Below, in pieces: positions 11,382-20,508 of a stretch of DNA of 64,000 bases. The notes below the pieces were generated by a model. It had not been told where the DNA came from. It made no database searches and saw nothing but the letters and a program-made list of their open reading frames with translations. The position numbers and the translations under genes are program-made. The DNA is from Bacteroides sp. 519 (GTDB lineage Bacteria; Bacteroidota; Bacteroidia; Bacteroidales; Bacteroidaceae), in assembly GCF_010500955.1 (NCBI RefSeq), contig NZ_QVMJ01000014.1:88421-152420 (forward strand), in the 5' to 3' direction. How positions within the stretch are numbered: position 1 is the first letter of the stretch; every line of letters begins with the position of its first letter.

Positions 11382-12689
11382 ATGATAAAGAAAATAATTC
11401 TATTAGCTTTGCTACTCATCCCTGCACTAACCGGCAGGGCACAAAGCTATGTTGAGGTAGCCGAAAAAGCATATAAATTCTTAAAGGCAGGGCAAGGCGA
11501 TAGCCTCCTTATTATGTCGGACTCTATTGTACAAGCAAGAATTTCTGCTAATGAGTACGGAATGTTATATACACAGTTGGAAATACAGTTAGGTGAGTTT
11601 AAGTTTGATGGAGAGTGGGAAGTAAAACCACATGAGGATAGCTTTATCTGCAAAAAGATGATGCAGTTTGAAAACATGAAGTTAATATTCTCTCTTACAT
11701 TAAATAAGGATAACCAAATTTCCGGGCTGTACTTTTTACCGGATATGAGAGCTGCGCAAACCTATACCCTGATTACGAATGATACAATAAAAGAAGAAAC
11801 GATTGATATTATAACCGACGATTATAAACTTGGTGGCATATTAACATTACCTGTGGGAATAAGCAATCCACCTGTTGCCATACTTGTACATGGCTCCGGT
11901 TCCAGCGATCGTGATGAAACCGTTGGTCCCAATAAACCCTTTCGCGATCTGGCATGGGGGCTTGCTGAACGAGGAGTAGCTGTTATTCGTTATGATAAAC
12001 GTTCGTATATTTATGGTAATGACTACGCTCCCGAAGGAAAAGGCAATATTGATTATGAAGCAGTTTATGATGCTCTTTCGGCTATCCGGATTGCAAAAAA
12101 ACATCCGGAACTCTCAGGTAGTAAGATCTTCGTAATTGGCCACAGCCTTGGAGCCCTTGTTGCCCCCCGTATTGCGGATAGTTCTTCCGATCTGTCGGGT
12201 ATAGTAATGATTGCCGCCAATGCACGACCATTTGATGATGTAATACTTGAACAAGTTGAATATATTGCCGGCATATCCGGTTTAGGGACAGAACAGAAAC
12301 ATGTGAATGAGGTTAAAATGCAGGTAGAGAATGCACGTAAATACGGCACAACCGAGTTTGATACTTCTATTCCTTTCCCGTTGAAGATGCCAGAAAACTA
12401 TTGGAAGTCCATGCGCGATTATAAGCAACTGGATGTAGTAGCAAAACTGAAACTACCAATATTCATAGTTCAGGGAGAAAGAGACTATCAGGTTACAATG
12501 GAAGACTTTGGAATGTGGAAAACAGCTTTGAAGAAGAATAAAAAGGCTGCATTCAAATCGTATCCCAAACTGAATCATTTACTTCATGAAGGAGAAGGCA
12601 AAGCTACTCCTGATGAGTATAGCGAAGAAAAATATATCCCCGGTTACGTAATGGAGGATATAGCCAATTGGATTAAAAGTAATAAGTAA
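11382..12689 (+). CDS. Secreted alpha/beta hydrolase with N-terminal DUF3887-like domain
   Basis: A 435-residue exported protein. Residues 1-20 are a signal peptide ending GRAQS. Residues about 20-125 resemble the DUF3887 domain often found before serine hydrolases. Residues about 140-435 form an alpha/beta-hydrolase fold with the oxyanion motif VHGSGSSDRDE near residue 168, the nucleophile elbow GHSLGA near 251 and a catalytic His in NHLLHEG near 397. The acid is probably the Asp in QGERDYQV. The family includes esterases and peptidases, and the substrate cannot be told. It starts 6 bases after the SPFH stop and its stop overlaps the next start by one base, so translation is probably coupled. 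Confidence 0.88.
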   Translation: MIKKIILLALLLIPALTGRAQSYVEVAEKAYKFLKAGQGDSLLIMSDSIVQARISANEYGMLYTQLEIQLGEFKFDGEWEVKPHEDSFICKKMMQFENMKLIFSLTLNKDNQISGLYFLPDMRAAQTYTLITNDTIKEETIDIITDDYKLGGILTLPVGISNPPVAILVHGSGSSDRDETVGPNKPFRDLAWGLAERGVAVIRYDKRSYIYGNDYAPEGKGNIDYEAVYDALSAIRIAKKHPELSGSKIFVIGHSLGALVAPRIADSSSDLSGIVMIAANARPFDDVILEQVEYIAGISGLGTEQKHVNEVKMQVENARKYGTTEFDTSIPFPLKMPENYWKSMRDYKQLDVVAKLKLPIFIVQGERDYQVTMEDFGMWKTALKKNKKAAFKSYPKLNHLLHEGEGKATPDEYSEEKYIPGYVMEDIANWIKSNK

Positions 12690-12904
12690 TGAGTAAAAAA
12701 GAATCTTCAACCAAAAGTTTTGTACTGCGAATTGATGCAGAAACAATGGATGCTATTGAAAAATGGGCAGCCGACGAGTTTCGTAGTACAAATGGCCAGT
12801 TGCAGTGGATTATTGCTGAGGCTTTGAAAAAGAGTGGCCGGATGAAGAAGAATAAAAATAAAAAGAGTACTAACACTGATAATAAAGAAACTGCAAATGA
12901 TTAA
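12689..12904 (+). CDS. Arc-like ribbon-helix-helix DNA-binding protein
   Basis: A 71-residue protein with the Arc/MetJ-type ribbon-helix-helix pattern: the beta strand KSFVLRIDAETMDAIEKWA, then a second helix (NGQLQWIIAEALKKSGR), and a lysine- and asparagine-rich tail. Such proteins bind DNA as dimers. Its start overlaps the hydrolase stop by one base, and its end overlaps the next gene start by eight bases, so it belongs to the SPFH operon. Similar small RHH genes are often found beside SPFH genes in Bacteroidota. It may regulate this operon, which is inference. Confidence 0.78.
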   Translation: MSKKESSTKSFVLRIDAETMDAIEKWAADEFRSTNGQLQWIIAEALKKSGRMKKNKNKKSTNTDNKETAND

Positions 12905-13364
12905 CCTTGGACGATTTAGTGGCAAAGGAATGCCCAACATTCGCATCAGACCTGTAATGTTAGATTGGATATTTATTGGAGTATCCCTTGCCATTGTGAT
13001 ACTAGTATGGATATTGTTTCTTATAAATTATCAACAACTTACGGCTCAGGGTAACGATGGTTTTACGCTGGCAATAATGAATACAGTAATAACCATTATA
13101 CTGGTATCTGTACCGTATATACCTCTGAAGTGGACAAATTTCCCTTTCCGGTTAACAGAGGCAAATGTATGGAAGCAATATTTTCTGCTATTGCGTGTTG
13201 TTCGGATTTCGATGCTTGAGCTTAACTTTTTGTTTCTTTCTCTATTTCTTTCCAATCTTATTCCCGAATGGAAAGTTTATAATGCAGTGTTACAGCTTGT
13301 TATAATGGGTGTTTTGGGCATAACTTTTTTGATCTATTTCTTTATTGCTTATAGATGGCGATAA
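12897..13364 (+). CDS. Small integral membrane protein (DUF1648-like)
   Basis: A 155-residue protein with about four hydrophobic helices: residues 22-45 (MLDWIFIGVSLAIVILVWIL), 60-80, 100-118 and 130-150. The segment around MLDWIFIGVS looks like the start of a DUF1648 domain, seen in small membrane proteins of unknown role and in SdpI-like immunity proteins. The start overlaps the end of the ribbon-helix-helix gene by eight bases, so it is the last member of the SPFH operon. No catalytic motif was seen. Confidence 0.68.
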   Translation: MINLGRFSGKGMPNIRIRPVMLDWIFIGVSLAIVILVWILFLINYQQLTAQGNDGFTLAIMNTVITIILVSVPYIPLKWTNFPFRLTEANVWKQYFLLLRVVRISMLELNFLFLSLFLSNLIPEWKVYNAVLQLVIMGVLGITFLIYFFIAYRWR

Positions 13365-13379
13365 AGTCTTAGTAGCTTT

Positions 13380-13440
13380 AACTATAACCTTTAGTTTTAA
13401 TTAACTAATTAAATTAGTTTCTAAACTATATAATTTAGTT
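13380..13440. promoter_or_regulatory. Three operators AACTA-N7-TAGTT before the BlaI-type gene
   Basis: Three copies of an inverted repeat with 5-bp arms AACTA and TAGTT and a 7-bp spacer lie at 13380-13396, 13403-13419 and 13424-13440. Their starts are 23 and 21 bases apart, so they lie on about the same face of the helix. They precede the BlaI-type start at 13474. BlaI/MecI repressors bind short palindromes upstream of their own genes, so these are the probable autoregulatory sites. The arm sequence differs from the TACA/TGTA operator of Gram-positive BlaI. Confidence 0.78.
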
Positions 13441-13473
13441 CTTTGCAATATTAAGTATCAGAATCTACTTTAT

Positions 13474-13866
13474 ATGAAAAGACTAACAGCAAAAGAAGAA
13501 GAAATAATGGGTTTCTTCTGGGAAAAAGGACCTTTGTTTGTGAAGGAGATGCTCCCTTTCTATAGCGATCCTAAACCGCACTTTAACACACTATCTACCA
13601 TTGTACGCGGACTGGAAGAAAAAGGATATCTGGCACATAATACCTATGGTAACACCTACCAGTATTACGCAGTTTTATCGGAAGACGAATTCAGAAAAAA
13701 CACCCTGAAAGGTGTAATTAGCAAATACTTTAATAATTCTTTTATGAGTGCAGTATCATCTTTGGTACAAGAAGAAGATATATCTGTAAGCGAACTAAAG
13801 AAGTTGATTGAAGAAGTAGAAAAGGGTCCGCAAATTGTAAACGGTAAATCCGCAAATAGTAAATAG
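13474..13866 (+). CDS. BlaI/MecI/CopY-family repressor
   Basis: A 130-residue winged-helix repressor. The N-terminal LTAKEEEIMGFFWEKGPLFV and the recognition region HFNTLSTIVRGLEEKGYLAH are the signature of the BlaI/MecI (Penicillinase_R) family. The C-terminal half should carry the dimer interface and the cleavage site used by an M56 sensor protease. The cognate sensor gene follows after four bases. Three matching palindromes upstream are the likely operator. In the family, a membrane protease senses a signal and the repressor is cleaved, which derepresses the operon. The signal here is not necessarily a beta-lactam, since no beta-lactamase gene is next to it. Confidence 0.93.
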   Translation: MKRLTAKEEEIMGFFWEKGPLFVKEMLPFYSDPKPHFNTLSTIVRGLEEKGYLAHNTYGNTYQYYAVLSEDEFRKNTLKGVISKYFNNSFMSAVSSLVQEEDISVSELKKLIEEVEKGPQIVNGKSANSK

Positions 13867-13870
13867 TTTT

Positions 13871-15535
13871 ATGGGAGCCCTCTTTGTGTACATACTAAAA
13901 GTTACAATCTGTTTGGCGGTATTCTATCTTTTCTATCGGCTATTGCTAAGCAAAGAAACATTTCATCGTTTTAATAGAATAGCAGTTCTGGGTATCCTGG
14001 TGCTTTCGCTGATTATCCCCCTCTGCGAAATAACGGTGAAGCAAGAAACCGAGATTCATCAAACCTTTTTAACGGTCGAACAATTACTGATGCTTGCCGA
14101 TATGCAGTCTACAGTTGTAGCACAGGCAGAAACAGCAACAACAAGAACTTCGGTACAGGTAATCCTGATTGTTTATTTGCTTGGTATTGTATTTTTGTTT
14201 TGCCGGAATATCTATTCACTCATTCAATTGTGTATGCTTATCCGCTCGGGACAAAAAGAACTGCTGGGCGATGGTATAAAACTAATCATTCATACAAATA
14301 CTAAGCTATCGCCATTCAGTTGGATGAAGCATATTGTGATCTCGCAGAAAGACCTGGAAGAGAACGGACGCGAGATACTAACACACGAAATGGCACACAT
14401 CTATAAATGGCACTCTATAGATTTACTTATTGCTGATATCTGTATCTTCTTTCAGTGGTTTAATCCGGCAGTCTGGCTGTTAAAACAAGAGTTGCAAACC
14501 ATTCATGAATATCAGGCTGATGAAACAGTTATACAGGAAGGCGTTAATGCAAAGGAATATCAATTATTATTAATAAAAAAAGCCGTTGGCACAAGGCTCT
14601 ACTCTATGGCCAACAGCTTTAATCACAGTAAACTTAAAAAACGTATCACTATGATGTTAAAAGAAAAATCAAATCCATGGGCACGATTGAAGTATCTCTA
14701 TATACTTCCTGTTGCAGCTATTGCTATTACTGCTTTTGCCCGTCCCGAGGTTTCAAAAGAATTTAAAGAAATCTCAGCCGTCAAAGTTAATGATTTGGCT
14801 GCAATTGTAGAAACAAAGAGCATTGAAAATGAACCAAAGGAGTTGAAAGCCGAACCCAAAGAAGATATCTTCTCTGAAAATTCGCAGGTTGTAAGTAAGG
14901 GCTCTGATGTGGTGCTTCATGTAGAAAAAGAGCTTGCTGTTCAAAGTGAAGAAAAAGATTTGGTACTCACAGAAGCATCTGGTAAAGTTGATGATGTTAT
15001 GCTCTATACTGATACAATGAAGGTTGAAAAAATACCTGATATATATATAACAAAAGGCAAAGTACCCGGAAGCATGTTGCTTACAACAAAGAGAGGAATG
15101 TTTAAAGAAAACCATCCTCCACTTATTGTTATTGATGGCGAAAAAGTATCCGAAAGAATTATGGCGCTTATTGATCCGGATAGAATAGAACAAATAAGTG
15201 TTCTCAAAGACGAAAAAGCTGTGGAGTTGTATGGGGAAGGAGCCCAAAATGGCGTAATACTCATTACCACTAAAAAGGAACAGATTAACCTTTTAGAAGA
15301 TCAGAATAACAATATAAATGTTTTTGGTTCGGTGAAAGATAAATCAGGTAATCCAATTATTGGTGCCAATGTTATAATAGAAGCTACAACCAGTGGTACA
15401 GTTACCGATATGGATGGAAACTTCATGTTATCTGCCGACCCAGATTCGTACATCATTATCAGTTATATTGATAAAGAAACCAAAAAGGTAAAAGCAAGCA
15501 CCAACAAAATATCGGTTGTATTGGAAGACGAATAA
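13871..15535 (+). CDS. M56 (BlaR1/MecR1-like) sensor peptidase with plug-like and CarboxypepD_reg-like tail
   Basis: A 554-residue membrane protein. The N-terminal 280 residues hold about four transmembrane helices and the zinc-protease motif HEMAH near residue 175, with the downstream HEYQADETV segment, as in M56 sensors. After a fifth helix (LYILPVAAIAITAFA) comes an extracytoplasmic part without a penicillin-binding domain. Near residues 415-470 it has IDPDRIEQISVLKDEKAVELYG and NGVILITTKK, which imitate the TonB plug motif of SusC proteins. Residues 485-554 form a carboxypeptidase-regulatory-like domain (GSVKDKSGNPIIGANVIIEA). It forms an operon with the BlaI-type repressor and probably controls its cleavage. 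The tail may sense or dock with outer-membrane partners (inference). Confidence 0.88.
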   Translation: MGALFVYILKVTICLAVFYLFYRLLLSKETFHRFNRIAVLGILVLSLIIPLCEITVKQETEIHQTFLTVEQLLMLADMQSTVVAQAETATTRTSVQVILIVYLLGIVFLFCRNIYSLIQLCMLIRSGQKELLGDGIKLIIHTNTKLSPFSWMKHIVISQKDLEENGREILTHEMAHIYKWHSIDLLIADICIFFQWFNPAVWLLKQELQTIHEYQADETVIQEGVNAKEYQLLLIKKAVGTRLYSMANSFNHSKLKKRITMMLKEKSNPWARLKYLYILPVAAIAITAFARPEVSKEFKEISAVKVNDLAAIVETKSIENEPKELKAEPKEDIFSENSQVVSKGSDVVLHVEKELAVQSEEKDLVLTEASGKVDDVMLYTDTMKVEKIPDIYITKGKVPGSMLLTTKRGMFKENHPPLIVIDGEKVSERIMALIDPDRIEQISVLKDEKAVELYGEGAQNGVILITTKKEQINLLEDQNNNINVFGSVKDKSGNPIIGANVIIEATTSGTVTDMDGNFMLSADPDSYIIISYIDKETKKVKASTNKISVVLEDE

Positions 15536-15541
15536 TTTAAT

Positions 15542-15604
15542 AAGGAGTTAAGGAGTTATTGGCTGAAAAGCTTTAACTCCTATAACTCCAATTAACTCCT
15601 TCCA
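15542..15604. repeat. GGAGTTA-word inverted repeat at convergent gene ends
   Basis: Words of AAGGAGTTA on the left and TAACTCCT on the right form a hairpin between the convergent ends of the M56 gene and miaA. The right end matches the terminal 13 bp (TAACTCCTTCCAT) of the two 122-bp elements at 33357 and 36195. The miaA stop codon and its last codons (NGRS) lie within this end. It is a plausible bidirectional terminator and a divergent relative of the MITE-like family. Confidence 0.75.
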
Positions 15605-16500
15605 TTCTTAAACACATTATATATTTCTGTTTCTTTTTCAGGATGGAACCATCTGATATCTTCATCCCGTTTAAACCAGGTCATCTGTTTGCGCGAGTAT
15701 ATCCGGGTATTCTGTTTTATCTTATCAATAGCAAAAGATAACTCCCATGTGCCATCCAGATAGTTAAATATCTCCTTATAGCCCACTGTGTTTAGTGAAT
15801 TAAGGTGGCGATAAGGCAGTACGGCTTTTACCTCATCAATCAATCCTTCTTCAATCATCAAGTCAACCCGGTGATTAATACGTTCATAAAGTTCTTCACG
15901 GTTGCGTGTAAGCCCTATCTTAATAATATTGAAAGGTCTTTCTTTCAATGTTCGGGTGCGGAACGAAGTATACGTTTTCCCGGTCATGTAGCAAATTTCC
16001 AATGCATGAATAACCCGTTTGGGATTTTTGAGGTCTACAATCCGGTGATACTCCGGGTCGAGGAGCTTAAGCTCGGCACATAGATGGTCTAGCCCTTCGG
16101 TTTCATATTTGCCGAGTAATAATTTGCGTGTATCCTCGTCGACGGTTGGGATATCATCAATGCCTTTGCAAACAGCATCAATGTACATCATAGAACCACC
16201 AGTAAGTATTACTGTATTCTTTTCAAGAAAAAGTTTATCGAGTAATTGCAGTACATCAGCTTCGTATTGGGCAGCACTATAATAGTCTGTTAACTGAAGC
16301 GTGCCAATAAAGTGGTGTGGTACCCGTTGTAGTTGAGACGGGGTAGGAGCGGCAGTGCCTATTTTTAAATCCTTGTACAGTTGCCGGGAATCAGCCGAAA
16401 CAATATCTGTTTCAAAGCGTTCGGCCAGTTGCAGGCTGAGCTCTGTTTTCCCGACAGCTGTAGGACCTATCAGTACAATTAAATTCTTGTCTTTGTTCAT
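15592..16500 (-). CDS. miaA: tRNA dimethylallyltransferase
   Basis: Transfers a dimethylallyl group to N6 of adenine 37 in tRNAs that read codons starting with U. The 302-residue protein has the P-loop [11 protein letters not shown] near residue 12, then [19 protein letters not shown], the [17 protein letters not shown] substrate region and the [16 protein letters not shown]-terminal motif, all diagnostic. The start ATG overlaps the stop of the upstream gene by one base (TAATG). The last residues and stop fall in an intergenic repeat end, so the C-terminus was partly formed by repeat insertion. Length is normal. Confidence 0.97.
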   Translation of the reverse strand: MNKDKNLIVLIGPTAVGKTELSLQLAERFETDIVSADSRQLYKDLKIGTAAPTPSQLQRVPHHFIGTLQLTDYYSAAQYEADVLQLLDKLFLEKNTVILTGGSMMYIDAVCKGIDDIPTVDEDTRKLLLGKYETEGLDHLCAELKLLDPEYHRIVDLKNPKRVIHALEICYMTGKTYTSFRTRTLKERPFNIIKIGLTRNREELYERINHRVDLMIEEGLIDEVKAVLPYRHLNSLNTVGYKEIFNYLDGTWELSFAIDKIKQNTRIYSRKQMTWFKRDEDIRWFHPEKETEIYNVFKNGRS

Positions 16501-17054
16501 TAAAAACCATCATCGATAACATCACCGCCCGATGGAGTGTTTACATCAAAGCCGTCTGCATCAAAGTCTTCAAAGTCAAAATCCTGATCACCGTAGAAGT
16601 TTTCGTCCAGATCTAAAGAAGAAGAGGTAGCCATCATTTCTTCTATATCCATAGTTTGTTTGGGTGCTTCGCCTTCTTTGCGGGTACATTTAGGTGATTT
16701 AATATCTTTACCTGTTATAATTTCGGCTAGTTCAAGAAAGAAACAACGTTCGGTAATGTAGTCAAAAACGTATAATAGCTTTTGTTTTTCGTCCTCTATC
16801 AGTTCGTTCAATGGAGTTTCGCTCATTACCCAGCTATCAATTTCGGGATTATTATCCATCTCTTCCAATGTAACTTCTTTTTCTTTTTCCCAATCATCAT
16901 CGCAGATAAAGAACGAAGTCATCTGGTCATCGCTGTATCCTACCGAACTGAGGATGGTTTTATGAAAGTCAAAAAAAGTAGCTTCCGGGTCAATTTGTAT
17001 TTCTCTGATAAAATCATCAACCTCATCAGATATAATAATAAACCTGTATATCAT
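16500..17054 (-). CDS. IS1096 TnpR/pRiA4b ORF-3-like conserved protein
   Basis: A 184-residue soluble protein. The first 150 residues ([60 protein letters not shown]) resemble the pRiA4b ORF-3 family, which also covers the passenger protein of IS1096. The C-terminal 40 residues are extremely acidic ([12 protein letters not shown]). Despite the family name there is no transposase here. In Bacteroidales this gene is commonly a stable chromosomal neighbour of miaA and the lpx genes. Its function is unknown. It overlaps the miaA start by one base, so co-expression is likely. Confidence 0.8.
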   Translation of the reverse strand: MIYRFIIISDEVDDFIREIQIDPEATFFDFHKTILSSVGYSDDQMTSFFICDDDWEKEKEVTLEEMDNNPEIDSWVMSETPLNELIEDEKQKLLYVFDYITERCFFLELAEIITGKDIKSPKCTRKEGEAPKQTMDIEEMMATSSSLDLDENFYGDQDFDFEDFDADGFDVNTPSGGDVIDDGF

Positions 17055-17058
17055 ATTT

Positions 17059-17099
17059 AGTTACGAGTTATAAGTTACGAGTTACAAGTATCATACGGG
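17059..17099. repeat. Half array of GTTACGA words with CCGTATG tail
   Basis: Tandem 7-bp words (AGTTACG AGTTATA AGTTACG AGTTACA) end in TATCATACGGG. This is the same arrangement, on the opposite strand, as the right half of the hairpin at 22938-23022, including the CCGYATGR core. It lies between lpxA and the pRiA4b-like gene and has only one arm. Confidence 0.75.
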
Positions 17100-17107
17100 T
17101 TGTTGCC

Positions 17108-17875
17108 CTATTTTATGATTCCTCTTTGTGAACCACGAATAAATTCAATAATGTATTGTATTTCGGGAGTTATTTCTATCTCTTCTTCTACCTTGGCAAG
17201 TGCATCGGTAGTATTTAAACCGCTTTGATAGATGATTCGGTATGCGTTGTGAATGTTCTCAATAACTTCGTTCGAGAATCCCCGGCGGCGCAAACCGATA
17301 ATATTTATTCCGCTGTATGCAATAGGTTCGCGACCGGCAATAATGTAAGGAGGAATATCTTTGCTGAATCTGCTTCCACCTTGTATCATTACATGGCTTC
17401 CTACCCGGCAGAACTGATGCATCAATACTGCACCGCTGATAATGGCATTATCGTCAATAATAATTTCGCCTGCCATTTTGGTTGAGTTACCAATTATACA
17501 TCCATTGCCAACCAATGCATCGTGTGCAACATGTACGCCTTCCATTAACAGGTTGTTGTTGCCTACAATTGTTTTGCCTTTTGCTGCGGTTCCTCTGTTA
17601 ATAGTTACATTTTCGCGAATGGTATTGTTGTCGCCTATTTCGGCTGTGGTTTCCTCTCCTTTGAATTTGAGGTCCTGAGGAATACCTCCGATAACAGCTC
17701 CCGGAAAAATAACATTGTTATTGCCAATACGACTGCCGTACAAGATACTAGCGTTTGCCATTATTTTATTGTTATCGCCAATGATTACATTCTTGTCGAT
17801 ATAAACAAAAGGGGCGATTTCTACATTTTCTCCTATAACGGCTTCGGGATGAACGTATGCGAGAGGACTTATCAT
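17108..17875 (-). CDS. lpxA: Acyl-ACP--UDP-N-acetylglucosamine O-acyltransferase
   Basis: First enzyme of lipid A synthesis, adding a 3-hydroxyacyl chain to UDP-GlcNAc in the cytoplasm. The 255-residue protein is built of left-handed beta-helix hexapeptide repeats (VIGENVEIAPFVYIDKNVIIG) with the LpxA-type HVAHDALVGNGCIIGN segment holding the catalytic His. It ends in a helical C-terminal domain (GLRRRGFSNEVIENIHNAYR). It starts 11 bases after the lpxC-fabZ stop, within an lpxD-lpxC/fabZ-lpxA operon. Length fits the family. Confidence 0.97.
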   Translation of the reverse strand: MISPLAYVHPEAVIGENVEIAPFVYIDKNVIIGDNNKIMANASILYGSRIGNNNVIFPGAVIGGIPQDLKFKGEETTAEIGDNNTIRENVTINRGTAAKGKTIVGNNNLLMEGVHVAHDALVGNGCIIGNSTKMAGEIIIDDNAIISGAVLMHQFCRVGSHVMIQGGSRFSKDIPPYIIAGREPIAYSGINIIGLRRRGFSNEVIENIHNAYRIIYQSGLNTTDALAKVEEEIEITPEIQYIIEFIRGSQRGIIK

Positions 17876-17886
17876 ATTTTAAATTA

Positions 17887-19278
17887 TTATTTGTTTTTTA
17901 CTATTTGTGCCATGAACTCGGCCTCGCAAGAGATTTTTTCGCCAACAAACACATAGCCTTTCATGGTAGCGATTCCTCTGCGGATGGGTGTCATAAGTTC
18001 TACCTTGAATATCAGGGTATCGCCTGGAACTACTTTCTGACGGAATTTAACTCCATCTATTTTCATAAAGTATGTAGAATACTTTTCGGGTTCTTCGATA
18101 GAGTTAAGTACCAGTAAACCACCCACCTGTGCCATGGCTTCGACCTGCAATACTCCCGGCATAACAGGTTCTTCGGGGAAATGTCCCTGGAAGAAGGGTT
18201 CGTTAGACGTTACATTTTTAACTCCAACAATGTAATTGGCACCAATTTCTATAACCTTGTCTACCAATTGGAAAGGATAACGGTGTGGCAATAACTCGCG
18301 GATGCGGTTAATGTCCATAACCGGCGGTATGTTGCAATTATAAGTTGGAGCCTGTATATCGTGCAAACGGATTTCTTTCCGCATTAACCGGGCAAACTTG
18401 TTATTTATGGTATGTCCTGGGCGTGTAGCAATAATTCTTCCTCTGATAGGTTTGCCAATAAGTGCAAGGTCGCCAATAACATCGAGTAATTTATGGCGGG
18501 CACATTCATTAGGCCATACAAGTGGATCGTGATTGATGTAGCCCAGTAAATTGGCGTCCATGTGTGGAACTCCCATAACATCGGCTAATTTATCAAACTT
18601 ATCTTGCTCCATTTTGCGTTCATAAATAACAATAGCGTTATCAAGGTCGCCACCTTTAATTAATCCGGCTGATAGCAGAGGCTCTATTTCACGAACAAAG
18701 ACGAAGGTACGGCTATTGGCTATTTCGTCTTTAAACTTGTTCATGTCCTCGAGGGTTGCATATTGGTTGGGAATAATCAGTGAATCATCATACGAAACCA
18801 ATACGTTGAGGCTGAAATCCTCGTCGGGCAGTACTATGATTGATGAGCCTGTTTTCTCATCGCGTACTTCTATCTTGGATTTAATTATATAGTAATCCTT
18901 AACTGCATTAAGTTCTTCGATACCTACCTTTTCGATTTCCTGTACATAGAATTCAGAGCTACCGTTTAGTATCGGAAATTCGGGGCCGTTAACCTCTATG
19001 TGGCAGTTGTCTATGCCTAATGCATACAGTGCAGCCATTCCATGTTCAATGGTGCTTACTCTGTCTCCATTTTTATTAGCTAGAACGGTTCCACGAGTGG
19101 TATCAATAACATTGTCGGCTATAGCATCGATAATTGGTTTTCCTTCCAGATCAATGCGTTGTATTTTATATCCGTAATTTTCGGAAGCGGGATTAAAAGT
19201 AACTGTCAGATCAAGTCCGGTATGAAGACCTTTTCCACTTAATGAAAAACTATCTTTCAGGGTCTTTTGTTTGATCAT
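17887..19278 (-). CDS. lpxC-fabZ: Bifunctional LpxC deacetylase / FabZ dehydratase
   Basis: A 463-residue fusion typical of Bacteroidota. Residues 1-300 are UDP-3-O-acyl-GlcNAc deacetylase (LpxC), starting KQKTLKDSFSLSGKGLHTG and including the zinc-binding HDIQAP-type and ECARHKLLDVIGDLALIG motifs. Residues 315-463 are 3-hydroxyacyl-ACP dehydratase (FabZ), with LLPHRYPFQLVDKV and the catalytic QGHFPEEPVMPGVLQVEAMAQ helix. The enzyme joins a committed lipid A step to fatty-acid elongation, so the two pathways are made in fixed ratio. Its start overlaps the lpxD stop by one base. Confidence 0.98.
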   Translation of the reverse strand: MIKQKTLKDSFSLSGKGLHTGLDLTVTFNPASENYGYKIQRIDLEGKPIIDAIADNVIDTTRGTVLANKNGDRVSTIEHGMAALYALGIDNCHIEVNGPEFPILNGSSEFYVQEIEKVGIEELNAVKDYYIIKSKIEVRDEKTGSSIIVLPDEDFSLNVLVSYDDSLIIPNQYATLEDMNKFKDEIANSRTFVFVREIEPLLSAGLIKGGDLDNAIVIYERKMEQDKFDKLADVMGVPHMDANLLGYINHDPLVWPNECARHKLLDVIGDLALIGKPIRGRIIATRPGHTINNKFARLMRKEIRLHDIQAPTYNCNIPPVMDINRIRELLPHRYPFQLVDKVIEIGANYIVGVKNVTSNEPFFQGHFPEEPVMPGVLQVEAMAQVGGLLVLNSIEEPEKYSTYFMKIDGVKFRQKVVPGDTLIFKVELMTPIRRGIATMKGYVFVGEKISCEAEFMAQIVKNK

Positions 19279-20321
19279 TATTGCTTGTTTATTTGTTGTT
19301 TTATTTCGTTTAGTTCTCTTCGCAAAGCATTTAATTCCGAATAGACTTCGGGTAGTTTCTTGAATACGGCAGATGACCGGAAGAATGTTTTTGAGTCAAT
19401 AGCAGGACTACCTAAAATCTGTTGTTCCGATTTAACGTTACTGATTATTCCTGCCTGTGGTCCAATGCCCACTTTGTTACCAACAGTAATATGACCCGAT
19501 AAACCTGCTTGTCCACCAAACTGGCACCATTCTCCTATTTTGGTTGAACCGGCTATACCAACCTGTGCTGCCATAACCGTGTGCGAACCAATAACATCAT
19601 TATGAGCTATTTGTACCAGATTGTCCAGTTTAACACCACTGTGTATAACGGTAGCTCCCATTGTAGCTCTGTCAATACAAGTATTGGCTCCGACTTCTAC
19701 TTTGTCTTCAATGATAACGGTACCAATTTGCGGAATTTTTTCGTATCCGGTGGCAGATGGGGCAAACCCAAAGCCGTCGGCACCAACAACAGCACCCGAA
19801 TGAATAATACATTCATTGCCTATGCGACATTCGTGGTAGATGGTGGCGTTGGCGTATAGAATACAGTTGTTGCCTATTTTTGTAGAGTCACCCACATACA
19901 CATGCGGATAAACAGCTGTATTATTGCCAATAACAACATTCTCGCCAATATAAGCAAAAGCACCTATATATACATTCTCGCCTATTTTTGCTGTTGGGGC
20001 AATATAGGCTAAAGAATCTATGCCTTGTTTTTTAGGCTTGCTCGATTCGTAAAGTACAAGTAATTTTGAAAGGCTTTCGTATGGGTTACTTACCTTTATT
20101 AAGGTGGCTCCTATCTCCTGCTCAGGAGTAAAGTCTTTATTTACCAATACAATGCTTGATTGCGTAGTATATATATAAGGAGTGTACTTGGGGTTGGCTA
20201 AAAAAGATAAAGCTCCAGTTACTCCTTCCTCTATTTTTGCAAAAGTGTGAACTGTAATATCTTCATTACCTATTATTTCCCCTTCTAAAAAAGTAGCAAT
20301 TTGCTTGGCCGAGAACTCCAT
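19278..20321 (-). CDS. lpxD: UDP-3-O-(3-hydroxyacyl)glucosamine N-acyltransferase
   Basis: Third enzyme of lipid A synthesis, acting after LpxC. The 347-residue protein has the N-terminal LpxD nucleotide-binding domain ([36 protein letters not shown]), a long hexapeptide-repeat helix ([20 protein letters not shown]) and the catalytic-His region [22 protein letters not shown]. It ends in a short helical tail. It is the first gene of the lpxD-lpxC/fabZ-lpxA operon. The 187 bases upstream, before the pyrF stop, hold only AT-rich sequence in which no clear promoter match was found. Confidence 0.97.
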   Translation of the reverse strand: MEFSAKQIATFLEGEIIGNEDITVHTFAKIEEGVTGALSFLANPKYTPYIYTTQSSIVLVNKDFTPEQEIGATLIKVSNPYESLSKLLVLYESSKPKKQGIDSLAYIAPTAKIGENVYIGAFAYIGENVVIGNNTAVYPHVYVGDSTKIGNNCILYANATIYHECRIGNECIIHSGAVVGADGFGFAPSATGYEKIPQIGTVIIEDKVEVGANTCIDRATMGATVIHSGVKLDNLVQIAHNDVIGSHTVMAAQVGIAGSTKIGEWCQFGGQAGLSGHITVGNKVGIGPQAGIISNVKSEQQILGSPAIDSKTFFRSSAVFKKLPEVYSELNALRRELNEIKQQINKQ

Positions 20322-20508
20322 ATTTATGTTGTTAATATGTAATTGTATTCTTCTGTTTTGGGCAGAAGAAATGTTAATTGCATTTCAATCTCTCAAATTA
20401 ATCCACAAATAACGGATTTTTTTTTGATATTTCCTTACCATCCATGCTATAATTTATAAATCGGGGATAAGGCAATTCGATTGAATGTGTTATTTATTTA
20501 TCGAAATT

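Noticed and set aside
14774..15247. Minus-strand open frame of 157 codons inside the M56 gene
   Set aside because: It is the antisense of the plug-like region, rich in Phe and Tyr, with no domain or promoter.
16500..17054. Transposon origin for the pRiA4b ORF-3/IS1096-like gene
   Set aside because: Despite the family name, there are no terminal repeats or transposase, and the gene is translationally coupled to miaA.
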